Positions 17,601 through 25,721 are shown, counted from the first letter of the stretch. The stretch is DNA of 64,000 nt from Streptomyces sp. SID12501 (GCF_010550245.1 NZ_JAAGLU010000019.1:62001-126000); one strand, 5' to 3'. Notes: a model not told the origin generated them from the letters alone. Made by a program: numbers and translations.

Positions 17601-18879
17601 TCTGGAAGCGTTGGGACGCCAACTCCCGCACACGCGAAGGGACCTGGCCGAGGTACACGACCTGCGCGTAAGGGCGGAAGAGGATGAGAGGGTGCGGCGC
17701 GAGGCACTCGCCGGCCAGGAAGCCGAGGCGCTGGCCTGCGGCAGGAGACTGCGTACGGCCCTCTCGCTGCCGGGCGTGCTGAGAGGAGCGGGTCTCGACC
17801 CCGACGCGGACGACGGAGCCCTGAAGTCCCCGGACCCCGTTCACCACGACACGCGGGAACGCGTCGCAGCGCTGCGCCTGCTGGGAGACGCCGTGCGGCG
17901 CGGACTGGCCGCCGAGCGCCACGACGTCTCGGACACCACCCTCCTCAACCGCCACACGGACCTGCGCGACCAGCTCTCCGGCGGCTACGACGCGACGATC
18001 GAGGAGCACAGCGGCATCAAGCTGTGCCGGCTCGTCGACGACCACGGCCCGCACGACATCGCCGTGGTCGGCGAGCGCATCGCGGCCGAGGCCGCAGAGG
18101 CACGTGACCGGCTGACGGAGCGCGAACGCGAGGTCTTCCAGCGCTTCCTGACGGGAGAACTGGGTGACCACCTGTCCTCGCAGGTGCTGGCCGCAGGCGC
18201 CCTGATCGCCGCCCTCAACAGCACCCTCGCCACGGTTCGTACCTCGCACGGCCTGGGCGTCACCCTGGACTGGAAGCTGGCGGACGGTGTCGAAGCCGAC
18301 GTCAAGGCGGCCGTCGACCTCCTGCGCAGCCCCTCCGGGCTACGCACCCGTGAGCAGTCCGAACAACTCCGCGACGTCCTCCAGCGCCGTATCGAGGACG
18401 CCCGCCGCGCCGACCCGGCCGCCGGCTACGCGGCCCACCTGCGCACCGCCCTGGACTATCGCGGCTGGTTCGCCTTCACCCCCTGGGTGGTCAACGACGC
18501 GGCACCAGGCAGCCGCCGTAAGCTCTCCGGCCGCACGGGCCTGAGCCAAGGTGAACAGCGGGTCCTCTCCTACCTGGTCCTCTTCGCCGCGGCGGCGGCG
18601 CACTTCACCAGCCTGGCCGACACCGCCCCGCACACACCCCGCCTGATCCTCCTCGACGACGCGTTCGCCAAGGTGGACGAGCCCACGCACGCCCGCCTCG
18701 GCCGCATCCTGGTCGACCTCGACCTCGACTTCGTCCTCACCAGCGAGCGGCTGATCGGCAACTGGCCCGACGTACCGTCCCTGCACATCTACGAGTGTCT
18801 GCGGGACCCGCATGTGCGGGGCGTGGCCACGCTCCACTACAGGTGGAACGGTCGGCAGCGGAGGCTGATGTCGGTATGA
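14662..18879 (+). CDS. jetC: Wadjet SMC-like ATPase JetC (TIGR02680 family)
   Basis: 1405 aa. The ATG sits in the overlap with jetB. SMC/MukB-like layout: Walker A LRGKNGAGKSKALE (~residues 36-49), long coiled-coil arms rich in Arg/Glu/Ala (~250-750 and 900-1250), a central hinge-like segment, then the ABC signature LSQGEQRVLSYL (~1295) and Walker B LILLDDAFAKVDE (~1328). It is the loop-extruding motor of the JET complex, which recognises small circular DNA. Its high GC creates very long antisense open frames, which are spurious. ATGA overlap with jetD. Confidence 0.9.
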   Translation: MNRPPTPHRYRLHRAGIRNVWQYDEQEFVFGEGRLLLRGKNGAGKSKALEMLLPYLLDGDARALDATGTGRTTLAWLMLDGFEQTNRLGYLWLEFARTDEHGNDRHLTIGAAIRASRSTKMAKPFFFTTRLRVGEDLDLAPAGHLLPIDQLKSLVGPENVTDRAVEHRAGVARELFGLTDPARYRNLLHLLHRLRRPTIGDRIDSGGLVSVLAETLPALDDEVVEKVARSLDDLDSVRAYLGRLERTDRALRTFLTDYRGYLHGALRRRTDQVTGELEQLMEHRRSAGDAARRAEGLREREQELDARVETLTSESGAAETDLAALRASGGYRSLQELGERRTTVTALHSAAATAFKAVRQAHGNQEEAGRRLTAEARRLGEDLVELSTSHGELVREAERSRIDPVHLGEPVATPVAPVTPATTAELTAPEGDFHLVRQSEVLAVDTEACTTALQAWDTRLDAAQPVIRNRVRFVTELAALIERSSEAQRQAGEADTARERLEEQADDARTRADGRRQETARESMAYAIEARDWSERLRTSTGVSLDAVLALVAHDLADGPLPAQTPEEVAEAARSAVDPWLAGLGAERDDVALAVRELEAEQVRLRRRREEWERRTDPEPPPPSHRTAPRTSGTGAPLYRLVDFAHELAPDARAGLEAALEASGLLDAWVRADGAVLDPTTHDTLLIPGVPVAGPTLARVLRAVAAPDSGVTAEQVERVLGAVALAGAGAGVGFGDAGPVDEAAEAGPHTVIGTDGSWRLGVAHGRHTKEAAEYVGAEVRAETRRRALAELDRGLADLEDELTERRQGLRILTEHRDRIADTLRRPPSARGLTDAWARTTEAERTAESLASQASAAAREAEQARARAVSARRETEATASAQDLPADPAALETVRLALDRLGQGTQRLRRRVRTVLSAADGHRGGRTDYERAESARREAESDYAEPLGRLETARRTVQAMEEALGATEQEILAREAAATRRLEALGRQLPHTRRDLAEVHDLRVRAEEDERVRREALAGQEAEALACGRRLRTALSLPGVLRGAGLDPDADDGALKSPDPVHHDTRERVAALRLLGDAVRRGLAAERHDVSDTTLLNRHTDLRDQLSGGYDATIEEHSGIKLCRLVDDHGPHDIAVVGERIAAEAAEARDRLTEREREVFQRFLTGELGDHLSSQVLAAGALIAALNSTLATVRTSHGLGVTLDWKLADGVEADVKAAVDLLRSPSGLRTREQSEQLRDVLQRRIEDARRADPAAGYAAHLRTALDYRGWFAFTPWVVNDAAPGSRRKLSGRTGLSQGEQRVLSYLVLFAAAAAHFTSLADTAPHTPRLILLDDAFAKVDEPTHARLGRILVDLDLDFVLTSERLIGNWPDVPSLHIYECLRDPHVRGVATLHYRWNGRQRRLMSV

Positions 18880-20174
18880 CAGGACGTGAAAGAGCCGACG
18901 AACATCCTCCGACCGCCGAAGCCCTCGTGTTTCTCACCCGGCCGGGCCTCACCCGTCTCTGGACGGCGGCACGGACCCGGCTCGAACGCAACGGCCTCCA
19001 ACCGACCGGAACCGTCAGGCTCGAGCATCTGGACGCGCAGGAGCGCGAGGCACTGTCCCTCCTGTTGGCTCGACCGGTCACCGGCCCCACCACCACGATC
19101 CGCCTGCCGGACCTGGACACCCGCCTGCGCACCAGCGCGGTCGGACGGGGCCTGGCCTCGACACTGGAGGAACTGGGGCCGTCCCTGACCGACCGCCGGG
19201 CGGTCCGCGACGCGGCGGCGGCCGAACGAGCCCGCCTGTGGTCAGCGGCTCGGTCCGAGGTGGAAGCCACGTCGCTGTCGGCCCAGCCCTGGACAGCACC
19301 GTGGCTGGAGGAGATCCGACGCGGCGGCACTCTCGCCCGCCAGGATCCGAAGACCGCGGCGACCGTCATCACCCAGGCCGTCCAGATCCTGGCGATGCTC
19401 TTCCCCGGCACGACCCCACGCTCCGCCCCGACCACGTGGGGCCGCGGCGAACTGGCCACCCTCGCCACCGGCTCGGCCCACGGCCTGGACGACGGCACGC
19501 TGCTGTCCCGGCTGGCCCTCCGCGGCATCGCGCTGGCACACGGTGTCGAGCTCCCCGCGGATGCGCCCGCGCGCCGGGCCCTGTGGCGCATGGCCTCGGT
19601 CACTCCGGACGAGGTGTCCAGCACGGTGCTCACGTACGGCCTCCGCCCCACCGGCGGCACTTGGCGGGAGGCGGCCCTGTCCGAGCGTGCCGACCACCAC
19701 ATGGAGACTCACCTGACCTTGCGCGAACTACGCACACTGAGCCTGGAGTTGCCGCCCGGCACCCACGTCCACGTCTGCGAGAACCCACGCGTGGTCGAGG
19801 CCGCGGCCGACACCGGCTGTACGGCTCCCCTGGTCTGCACCTCGGGGAGCGCCACGACGGTCGTTCTGACCCTCCTGGACGCGCTCGCGGCGTCCGGTTG
19901 CGCCTTCGCCTATCACGGTGACTTCGACTGGCCCGGCATCGCGCTGGCCAACCGGATCATGCATCGGTACGGAGCCACGTCGTGGCGTATGCGAGCGGCC
20001 GATTACGAGTACCTCGCGACGCGCACACAGGTGCAGGGCACACCGCAGGTGCCCCTCGTCGGAACGCCGGCCGAGGCGGTGTGGGACGCGGAGCTGGCCC
20101 CCGCCATGGACGCCCTGGGGATCGCCCTGCACGAGGAGGCCGCGCTGGATCTGCTTCTGGAGGACCTCGGGTGA
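18876..20174 (+). CDS. jetD: Wadjet Toprim nuclease JetD (TIGR02679/DUF2399)
   Basis: 432 aa. The ATG is in a 4-bp overlap with jetC. The N-terminal ~270 residues match the DUF3323/TIGR02679 arm. The C-terminal DUF2399 Toprim-like domain shows HVCENPRVVEAA (acidic residue of motif I) and YHGDFDWPGIALANR (DxD). JetD is the nuclease subunit that cleaves plasmid DNA once the SMC complex has extruded a closed circle. With jetA-C the operon is complete and without frameshift, so likely functional. I believe this subtype is type II in the current numbering, but am not certain of the number. Confidence 0.9.
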   Translation: MTGRERADEHPPTAEALVFLTRPGLTRLWTAARTRLERNGLQPTGTVRLEHLDAQEREALSLLLARPVTGPTTTIRLPDLDTRLRTSAVGRGLASTLEELGPSLTDRRAVRDAAAAERARLWSAARSEVEATSLSAQPWTAPWLEEIRRGGTLARQDPKTAATVITQAVQILAMLFPGTTPRSAPTTWGRGELATLATGSAHGLDDGTLLSRLALRGIALAHGVELPADAPARRALWRMASVTPDEVSSTVLTYGLRPTGGTWREAALSERADHHMETHLTLRELRTLSLELPPGTHVHVCENPRVVEAAADTGCTAPLVCTSGSATTVVLTLLDALAASGCAFAYHGDFDWPGIALANRIMHRYGATSWRMRAADYEYLATRTQVQGTPQVPLVGTPAEAVWDAELAPAMDALGIALHEEAALDLLLEDLG

Positions 20175-20736
20175 AGGTACGAGGGCACGGCGGCCTGGTT
20201 CGGGACGTGGGAGGTGAGTGCGAACGGGTGCAAGCTCTCTGCGAGCGGTACTCGCGTCAGTAGCTTCTGCCGACCGAGCCGCGCATCCGTGTGCTGGCCG
20301 ATGATCTCCTCGCCCGCCAACTCGCCGTCCAGCAGTTCACCGAGTGGACGGACCTGCCGTACGACTCCGACCCAAGCCGTCCCGACCCGGCCCGTGCCGT
20401 CGCCCTCGTCACCGCCGACCCGGCGTGCACGCAGAATCTCGATCACGGCGTCCAGAGCCTGCTCGTACTCCAGCGTGCTCTTCTGCATGTGCCCTCCCGA
20501 CCTCGGAATCCGACGACGGCCGAACCTGTGCCATCGGCCCCGACCGTAACTCGATCGCTCGAAGTGGTCACTTGACCCTTGTGAACTGAGCGCATGGATC
20601 GCCGAGACTCATGGCGCGGTACGGAGCGTGCGTCTCAGGGCGGCGGATCCCTGGCGCGGCAGATGCCTTGACCTGCTGACACCCGGCGCCCCGCAATCCC
20701 CTCGCGATCTCCACCCGCGCCGCCTACCCTGACGAC
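20175..20736. other. Gap after Wadjet with a decayed minus-strand gene start
   Basis: About 560 bp with no convincing intact gene. On the minus strand an ATG at 20488 has a strong GGGAGG RBS and begins MQKSTLEYEQALDAVIEIL with gene-like codon use. The frame then runs on into the jetD 3' end, so it is probably a truncated hypothetical gene starting at 20488. The plus strand has only shadow frames. No tRNA or clear terminator hairpin seen. Confidence 0.4.
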
Positions 20737-21084
20737 ATGGCCCACGGAAAGACTTCCTACGTCTGCCTGCCTTACCGGGCGTCCTACAAGCAGCCCTACG
20801 ACAGGGACAGGGAGCGGATCTGCCCCCGCTGCACGCAGTCGCTGATCCACGTGGGCTCAGCCTTCGCCGCACCCCGCCGCCGGGACACCGCGGCCTGGCG
20901 GACACTGACCGTGCTGCTGCACGCGGGCGTCCGCTTCAACAAGAGCTGCTGCGGCGGGCCCGGTTACCGCCCCCGGACCCTGAGGGAGGTCCGCGAACGG
21001 ATGACGTACGCCCGGCGCAGCGGAGAGCCCTTCGCGAAGTCACTCGTACGGTACGCCGTGCCCTTTTCCCCACCGCTCGGTTGA
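20737..21084 (+). CDS. Conserved hypothetical protein with zinc-ribbon-like cysteines
   Basis: 115 aa. It matches, from memory, a small protein common in Streptomyces: KTSYVCLPYRASYKQPYDRD, then CPRCTQSLIHVGSAF, PRRRDTAAWRTL and SCCGGPGYRPRTLREVRER. The CxxC pair at ~residues 32-35 and the CC at ~70 could bind a metal. Homologs are sometimes mislabelled deoxyxylulose-5-phosphate synthase, which the size rules out. The ATG lacks a strong SD. Function unknown. Confidence 0.7.
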   Translation: MAHGKTSYVCLPYRASYKQPYDRDRERICPRCTQSLIHVGSAFAAPRRRDTAAWRTLTVLLHAGVRFNKSCCGGPGYRPRTLREVRERMTYARRSGEPFAKSLVRYAVPFSPPLG

Positions 21085-21127
21085 GACGGGCGGTCGCGGA
21101 CAAGGGCCAATCCGGTGCGCACGGAGG

Positions 21128-22213
21128 CTAGTCCTCCAAGCGGACCGGCATCAGGAATGAGAAGGTGCCCTCATCGTCGGGTCGGCGGATCGCGAGCGGT
21201 GCCGTGGGCGCGCCCAGTTCCAGGATCAGCTCGTCCCGGGCTCCGGCGGTGAGGGCGTGCAGCAGGAACTCGCGGTTGACGGCCACGTTGTTCTGGTCGC
21301 CGTCACCGTCGTCGCACACGGTCACGGATCCGTTCTCCGTCACCCTGAGCACACTGAGGTCGTGAGGCTCGCTGTTGTGCTCCCGCGACTCGCTCGCGCG
21401 GACCGGACCGGTTTCCAGAGCCTGGCAGAAGGCCGCCGTGTCAACGTGGGCCCGGTGACCGGTCGGGAGCTGAACGAGGCGACGGTAGTCGGGGAACTCA
21501 TGGCCGAGACTCTGGCCGGATGTCTGCCGGTCGCCGGTCTCCAGCGTCACGCGGTCACTGTCCATCGTGAGCTGGGCGGGCTCCTCGCCGGTCAGCAGCG
21601 ACCGCATCGCGTCGGCGAGCGGAAGAGGCACGACCACCTGCGTCCGAGGCCCGTCGTGCCCGGTCGCGCGTGCCCCCGCGACCGCCATCCGGTAGCGGTC
21701 GGTGGCCACGAGGCGGAGTTGCTCTCCCTCGACGTCGAACAGGATCCCACCGAGCATCGGCAGCTCCGCGTCGGTACCTGCGGCGAAACGGACCGCGTCC
21801 AGCGCGGCAGCCACCTCCGGCGCGGGCACGGAGAACCGGACGGTGGCGGTGTGGAGCGAGGTCATGGGGTCTGTCTCCCTGTGGTCGAGTAGGACTCGGA
21901 GCGTGGAGAACTCGCTGCGGGCATCGGACAACCCCAGCTCGAGGCGGCGCAGATGCGCCTGAAGGAGACCGCGCACCAGATCCGTGTCCGTCCCCGCCCA
22001 GCCGGCCAGGACGAGCCGGATGTCGGCCAACGGCATGCCCGCCCGGCGTAGTCGGGCCAGCAGCCCGGCCTCGTCCAACTGCTCGGGTCCGTACCAGCGG
22101 TAGCCGCTGATCGGGTCCACCCGGGCGGGTACCAGCACACCGGCACGGTCGTAGAACCGCAGCGCACTCACGCTCAGTCCGCTGTCCCGGGCCATCTCCC
22201 CGATGCTGCGCAT
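21128..22213 (-). CDS. MerR-type regulator fused to a DNA polymerase III beta-clamp-like domain
   Basis: 361 aa. The ATG at 22213 follows a GGAG-type RBS. Residues 1-70 are a MerR winged helix: IGEMARDSGLSVSALRFYDR, then ISGYRWYGPEQLDEAGLLAR. After a linker helix, residues ~115-361 read like domains 2-3 of the DnaN sliding clamp: ELPMLGGILFDVEG, LRLVATDRYRMAV, GHEFPDYRRLV, VNREFLLHAL, and a C-terminal FSFLMPVRLED. The second domain normally encircles DNA as part of a ring; here it may instead serve as a ligand-binding or dimerisation module. No partner gene is adjacent, so self-regulation is the simplest guess. Confidence 0.8.
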   Translation of the reverse strand: MRSIGEMARDSGLSVSALRFYDRAGVLVPARVDPISGYRWYGPEQLDEAGLLARLRRAGMPLADIRLVLAGWAGTDTDLVRGLLQAHLRRLELGLSDARSEFSTLRVLLDHRETDPMTSLHTATVRFSVPAPEVAAALDAVRFAAGTDAELPMLGGILFDVEGEQLRLVATDRYRMAVAGARATGHDGPRTQVVVPLPLADAMRSLLTGEEPAQLTMDSDRVTLETGDRQTSGQSLGHEFPDYRRLVQLPTGHRAHVDTAAFCQALETGPVRASESREHNSEPHDLSVLRVTENGSVTVCDDGDGDQNNVAVNREFLLHALTAGARDELILELGAPTAPLAIRRPDDEGTFSFLMPVRLED

Positions 22214-22360
22214 CTCGTTCTCCACACCAGGAACTCTGAGCCCTCGACAAGGTCGAGGGTCAAACCCGGCCATGGTCCGGATCCGTCACTCAGGCCGGAC
22301 AGGGGGAAGCGCGACCCGTCGCCACACCATCCGCGGGACACGCATGCCCAGGACGAGCGC

Positions 22361-22570
22361 CTACGCGCGGGCGTGAACAGGGCGAACGTCGTCCGATGCC
22401 GTCGCATCCCGCCGGAACAGGGCTGTCCACAGGTACGTCACGCCGAACAGTGCCGACTCGGGCGGTTCTTCACGCATGCGGCGCAGTTCGACCTCTACCA
22501 GGTCGGAGAAGATCCAGCCCAGCGATTCGGGTGTGGAGGCGAGGCCGCCCTGCAACTCGCGTTCGCGGTA
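22361..22570 (-). pseudogene. C-terminal fragment of an unrecognised gene
   Basis: The minus-strand frame ending at 22361 has gene-like codon use and protein-like content (ERELQGGLASTPESLGWIF, VELRRMREEPPESALFGV, YLWTALFRR). It is cut at about 22570, exactly where TetR-derived sequence of the opposite strand begins. I do not recognise the family. The abrupt join points to a deletion or rearrangement. Confidence 0.45.
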
Positions 22571-22574
22571 CGGG

Positions 22575-23072
22575 TCCGAGTCGAAGGAACAGCTGGTCCT
22601 GGCGGTCACCCGCGCCTTCTTCCGGGACGCGACAGCCGAGATCGAACAGACTGTCCAGGCCGAGCCCGACCCCCGGCAGCGCATCCGGGTCTCTCTCACC
22701 GGTGTCGGCACGGCCATGCGCCGGCATTCCCACGCCTTCTACGACGACATTGTCGGTTACGAACCGACCGCACAGATCTACCGCACGAACTCCGCCGCCG
22801 CGGCGCGTCGGGTCCACGAACTGATCGAGGAGGGCGTGCAGACCGGCGCTTTCCGCGCGCTCAACGGCCATTTCGCCGCCCATGTCGTAGCGGTCACCAT
22901 CGACGCGGTCCAGTCGGGGATCCTCCTGGAGAGGACCGGCCTGACCGCCGGCGACGCCTTCTCCGAGCTCGGCGACCTCCTGCTGGATGGGCTCAGTGCG
23001 GGGCAGGGCACATCTGAGCCTCCTTCCATGGCTGTGCGTTCGCCAGGGGGCCAGGTCTCGGCGCCGAGGTAA
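22575..23072 (+). pseudogene. TetR-family regulator lacking its DNA-binding domain
   Basis: From SKEQLVLAVTRAFFRDA onward the reading matches the C-terminal ligand-binding half of a TetR protein (HAFYDDIVGYEP, RVHELIEEGVQTGAF, HVVAVTIDAVQSGILLER), ending with a stop at 23072. Normally an HTH ending in a Y-x-F-GSKE motif precedes this; here it is replaced by unrelated sequence, with no RBS and start. So it is a broken gene, not a regulator. Confidence 0.75.
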
Positions 23073-23395
23073 CGCCGGGGAAGGGGCGCGCCTCGCGGAT
23101 CGTCCCTGACCAGGCACCCCCCACCCCCCCCGAAGGCGCCCGCTGGTCAGACATGGTGCGAAGCCCTCCGCCATGTCATGTGAGCAGGCAACGCGACGTA
23201 CCGACGTCCGACCAGGATCGGCCTGGCGGATGTGCGCCTGTGCGGGTTGTCCGACGGGCTTGGGCCCCGGAGCGGCTGGACCGTTCAGTTCCCTGTGTCG
23301 GAAGGGGAAGCCGGTGTGGGCGCGTCCAGGGCCGGCCCCGGATGCCGCGACGCCGAAGCGACACCGGATCCGCTGGATGGGGCCACTCCACCAGG
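23073..23395. other. Intergenic stretch, nothing recognisable
   Basis: About 320 bp with only shadow frames and a C-tract (about 23118-23128). No RNA gene, hairpin terminator or repeat seen apart from the operator-like repeat that starts at 23396. Confidence 0.5.
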
Positions 23396-23422
23396 CAGAG
23401 ACCGCCGATCCATGGATGAACC
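23396..23422. promoter_or_regulatory. Operator-like repeat, copy 1 (inverted partner of 24567-24593)
   Basis: This 27-bp sequence (beginning cagagaccgccgatcc, core ATCCATGGAT) recurs in inverted orientation at 24567-24593 with one mismatch. It lies about 86 bp upstream of the SDR start. The palindromic core and its position before the adjacent XRE gene suggest the binding site of that regulator. Confidence 0.6.
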
Positions 23423-23507
23423 GTCCTCTCCCGCCCCTGCGCGGGCGCCTCTACGGTCGGGGCTGCGGGCGCTCACCGGCCCGCCGTACCGAAGGAGCAG
23501 GACCCCC

Positions 23508-24257
23508 ATGAAGATCACCGGCAACACGATCCTGATCACCGGCGGCACCTCGGGCATCGGCCTCGGTCTGGCCCTGCGTCTGCACGAGGCCGGCAACAAG
23601 GTGATCGTCGCCGGCCGGCGCAAGGAACTCCTCGACGAGATCACCGTCGAGCACCCGGGTATCGACGCGCTCGTCCTCGACGTCGCGGACCCCGACTCGA
23701 TCGCCCGGGCCCGGGAGACCGTGGCGGCGAGCCACCCAGAGCTGAACGTCCTGATCAACAACGCCGGCATCATGCTCCGGGAGAACCTCCTCGACCCGGC
23801 CGAACTCCCGGTCGCCGAGGACCACGTCACCGTCAACCTGCTCGGCACGATCCGGATGACGTACGCTTTCCTGCCGCTGCTGGTGGGCAAGGACGACGCG
23901 GTCGTCATGAACGTCACCTCGGCGCTGGCGTTCGTCCCGTATCAGAGCACCCCGACCTACAGCGCGACCAAGGCCGCGCTGCACTCCTTCTCCGAGAGCC
24001 TCCGCATCCAGCTCGCCGGTGCTGACGCCGGCGTCCAGGTGATCGAGGTGGTCCCGCCGGGCGTGCGCACGACCCTGCTGGGCCAGCAGGACAGCGAACA
24101 CGCCATGCCGCTGGACGACTTCCTCACCGAGGCTGTCGGCCTGCTGCGTGAGAAGCCCGACGCGAAGGAGGTTGTCGTCGAGCGCGCCAGGTTCATCCGC
24201 GACGCGCAGGCCAACGGCTCCTACGACGACGTCCTCGCCATGATCGCCGGCAGCTGA
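23508..24257 (+). CDS. Short-chain dehydrogenase/reductase (DltE-like)
   Basis: 249 aa. The ATG has a GAAGGAG RBS. Classical SDR: cofactor loop ITGGTSGIGLGLA, AGRR at the end of beta-2 (suggesting NADP(H)), LNVLINNAGIM, and the active-site YSATK with an upstream VTSAL serine. Oxidises or reduces an unknown alcohol/ketone. It lies between two inverted copies of a 27-bp operator-like sequence and is followed by the XRE regulator that probably controls it. A hairpin terminator follows at 24262. Confidence 0.85.
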   Translation: MKITGNTILITGGTSGIGLGLALRLHEAGNKVIVAGRRKELLDEITVEHPGIDALVLDVADPDSIARARETVAASHPELNVLINNAGIMLRENLLDPAELPVAEDHVTVNLLGTIRMTYAFLPLLVGKDDAVVMNVTSALAFVPYQSTPTYSATKAALHSFSESLRIQLAGADAGVQVIEVVPPGVRTTLLGQQDSEHAMPLDDFLTEAVGLLREKPDAKEVVVERARFIRDAQANGSYDDVLAMIAGS

Positions 24258-24261
24258 CCGA

Positions 24262-24289
24262 GCTGTTGTTCCCGACGGGAAACAACAGC
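24262..24289 (+). terminator. Hairpin terminator after the SDR gene
   Basis: Stem gctgttgttccc / gggaaacaacagc with one bulged A, just after the stop. Two further strong stems follow (gggcgacg/cgtcgccc at 24335-24355, and cgccgcaggcc/ggcctgcggcg at 24404-24439), so the interval between the SDR and the XRE gene is heavily structured. Confidence 0.65.
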
Positions 24290-24566
24290 ACGCGAGCGCC
24301 GTCACACGACGAACCTCGTCGTATCGGCCAGGCCGGGCGACGGGGCTCGTCGCCCGGGGCCCGGGGCCCGTCCAAAGCGTCAGGCGTTCTCGACGGAGAC
24401 CGTCGCCGCAGGCCGCCCTCCACGCCGAGGCCTGCGGCGTACCGCCGATAGCAGGTGAATTTCCCGGCGGGTCACGCGGGGGCAGGTGACCGGCTGGGTC
24501 GTCTCGCTGCGCGCGCCCTCGCGTCGGCCGAGTGAGCGGCGTCGCGCGGGTGGGAGGGTGGGGGAG

Positions 24567-24593
24567 GGTTCAGCCATGGATCGGCGGTCTCTG
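24567..24593. promoter_or_regulatory. Operator-like repeat, copy 2, upstream of the XRE regulator
   Basis: Inverted copy (26/27 identical) of 23396-23422, ending about 25-35 bp before the regulator start codon. This fits an autoregulatory site overlapping the regulator's own promoter. Confidence 0.6.
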
Positions 24594-24627
24594 GATAGCC
24601 GGGCGGGATGCGGCGAGTATGGACGGC

Positions 24628-25467
24628 ATGGACAAGAAGGAACTGGCGGAATTCCTGCGCCACCGACGTGAGGCGCTGCGGCCCCGCGACGTCGGGCTGG
24701 TCGAGGGGACGCGCAGGCGTACACAAGGGCTGCGCCGCGAGGAGGTCGCCCAGCTCGCAGGCATGTCCACCGACTACTACGCCCGGCTGGAACAGCAGCG
24801 TGCCCCGCAGCCCTCCGTCCAGATCACCACCGCCCTCGCCCGGGCGCTGCGGCTGACCCTGGACGAACGCGACCATCTCTTCGTCCTCATCGGCCACAAC
24901 GCCCCGGCCCGCTTCCACCGCTCGGAGCATGTCAGCCCGACGCTGATGCGGGTCCTGGACCGCCTGGACGACTCCCCGGCTTTGGTGCAGACCGACCTGC
25001 TCGACACCCTCGCGATGAACCCGCTGGCCATCGCGCTGCTCGGCGACCAGACCCGCCACAGCGGTCTGGCCAGTAGCGGCTACTACCGCTGGTTCATGGA
25101 CCCGGCCGAGCGGCTGGCGTATCCGGAGGAGGTCCGCGAACACCACGGCCGCGCCCATGCGGCGCGCCTGCGGGCCGCGCTGACAGCCGGCAGCGACACC
25201 CCCCGAGCCGCCCGGATCCTCGCCGAACTCCAGGAACACAGCACCGAGTTCGTCCGCATGTGGGAACTTCAGGAAGTCGCCCAAAGCTACGACGACTGCA
25301 AGACCATCCTCCATCCCGAACTCGGCCGCATCGAGGTCGACGCCCAGCTCCTGTTCACCGAGAACCGCGCCCAGACCCTGGTGGTGCTGACCACGCGCCC
25401 CGGCACGGAGAGCGACAGCAAACTCGAACTGCTCTCCGTCATAGGGCGCCAGCAGCTCACTTCCTGA
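24628..25467 (+). CDS. XRE-family regulator, MmyB-like
   Basis: 279 aa from the ATG at 24628; an in-frame ATG at 24619 is equally possible since neither has a clear SD. Residues ~1-80 are the HTH typical of this actinobacterial family: ELAEFLRHRREALRPRDVGL, TQGLRREEVAQLAGMSTDYY and RLEQQRAPQPS. Residues ~100-279 form the MmyB-like ligand-binding domain (PALVQTDLLDTLAMNPLA, YYRWFMDPAERLAYP, HPELGRIEVD). Such regulators usually repress a neighbouring oxidoreductase and themselves. The matching 27-bp repeats in front of this gene and of the SDR support that. Confidence 0.85.
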   Translation: MDKKELAEFLRHRREALRPRDVGLVEGTRRRTQGLRREEVAQLAGMSTDYYARLEQQRAPQPSVQITTALARALRLTLDERDHLFVLIGHNAPARFHRSEHVSPTLMRVLDRLDDSPALVQTDLLDTLAMNPLAIALLGDQTRHSGLASSGYYRWFMDPAERLAYPEEVREHHGRAHAARLRAALTAGSDTPRAARILAELQEHSTEFVRMWELQEVAQSYDDCKTILHPELGRIEVDAQLLFTENRAQTLVVLTTRPGTESDSKLELLSVIGRQQLTS

Positions 25468-25633
25468 CGTCCTGGACCGGGGACCGAGGACCGGGCTGGG
25501 CTCGGCGGGGGAGGGGCCGGACATGGGCACCCTGGCATGGTGCAGCCCGCACGGCTTTCGCCCCGCGCTCCACGGCCGAACATGTCGGCCCCCTGCGATG
25601 TCCGGGCTCCGCGCTCAGGCTGCCGATTTGACC

Positions 25634-25680
25634 GGACGCTGCCTCCGTTTTACTCTCGACCAAGTACGGAGGCAGCATCC
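25634..25680. promoter_or_regulatory. Double operator of the downstream TetR gene
   Basis: Two 15-bp arms (25634-25648 and 25666-25680) form an inverted repeat with one mismatch around a 17-bp spacer. Each arm with its flank is itself a small palindrome of the form CGGA-N7-TCCG, the form expected for a TetR dimer. It lies 42-88 bp upstream of the TetR start. Confidence 0.6.
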
Positions 25681-25721
25681 GTTTTGATGCGGCCGCAGGA
25701 TCACGGCAGGCAGGAGGGCGC

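Noticed and set aside
14527..18249. A 1240-codon open frame antisense to jetC, and other long antisense frames (46986-49226, 50777-53209, 59540-60823)
   Set aside because: They lie opposite genes with clear domains, follow from high G/C at third positions, and show no protein motifs or start signals.
20291..20575. Plus-strand 94-codon frame after jetD
   Set aside because: No SD, and the minus strand at the same place has a better start signal and codon pattern.
23396..24593. 1.2-kb insertion sequence bounded by 27-bp inverted repeats
   Set aside because: No transposase inside and no flanking duplication; operator function for the adjacent XRE regulator explains it better, so kept only as an alternative in the findings.
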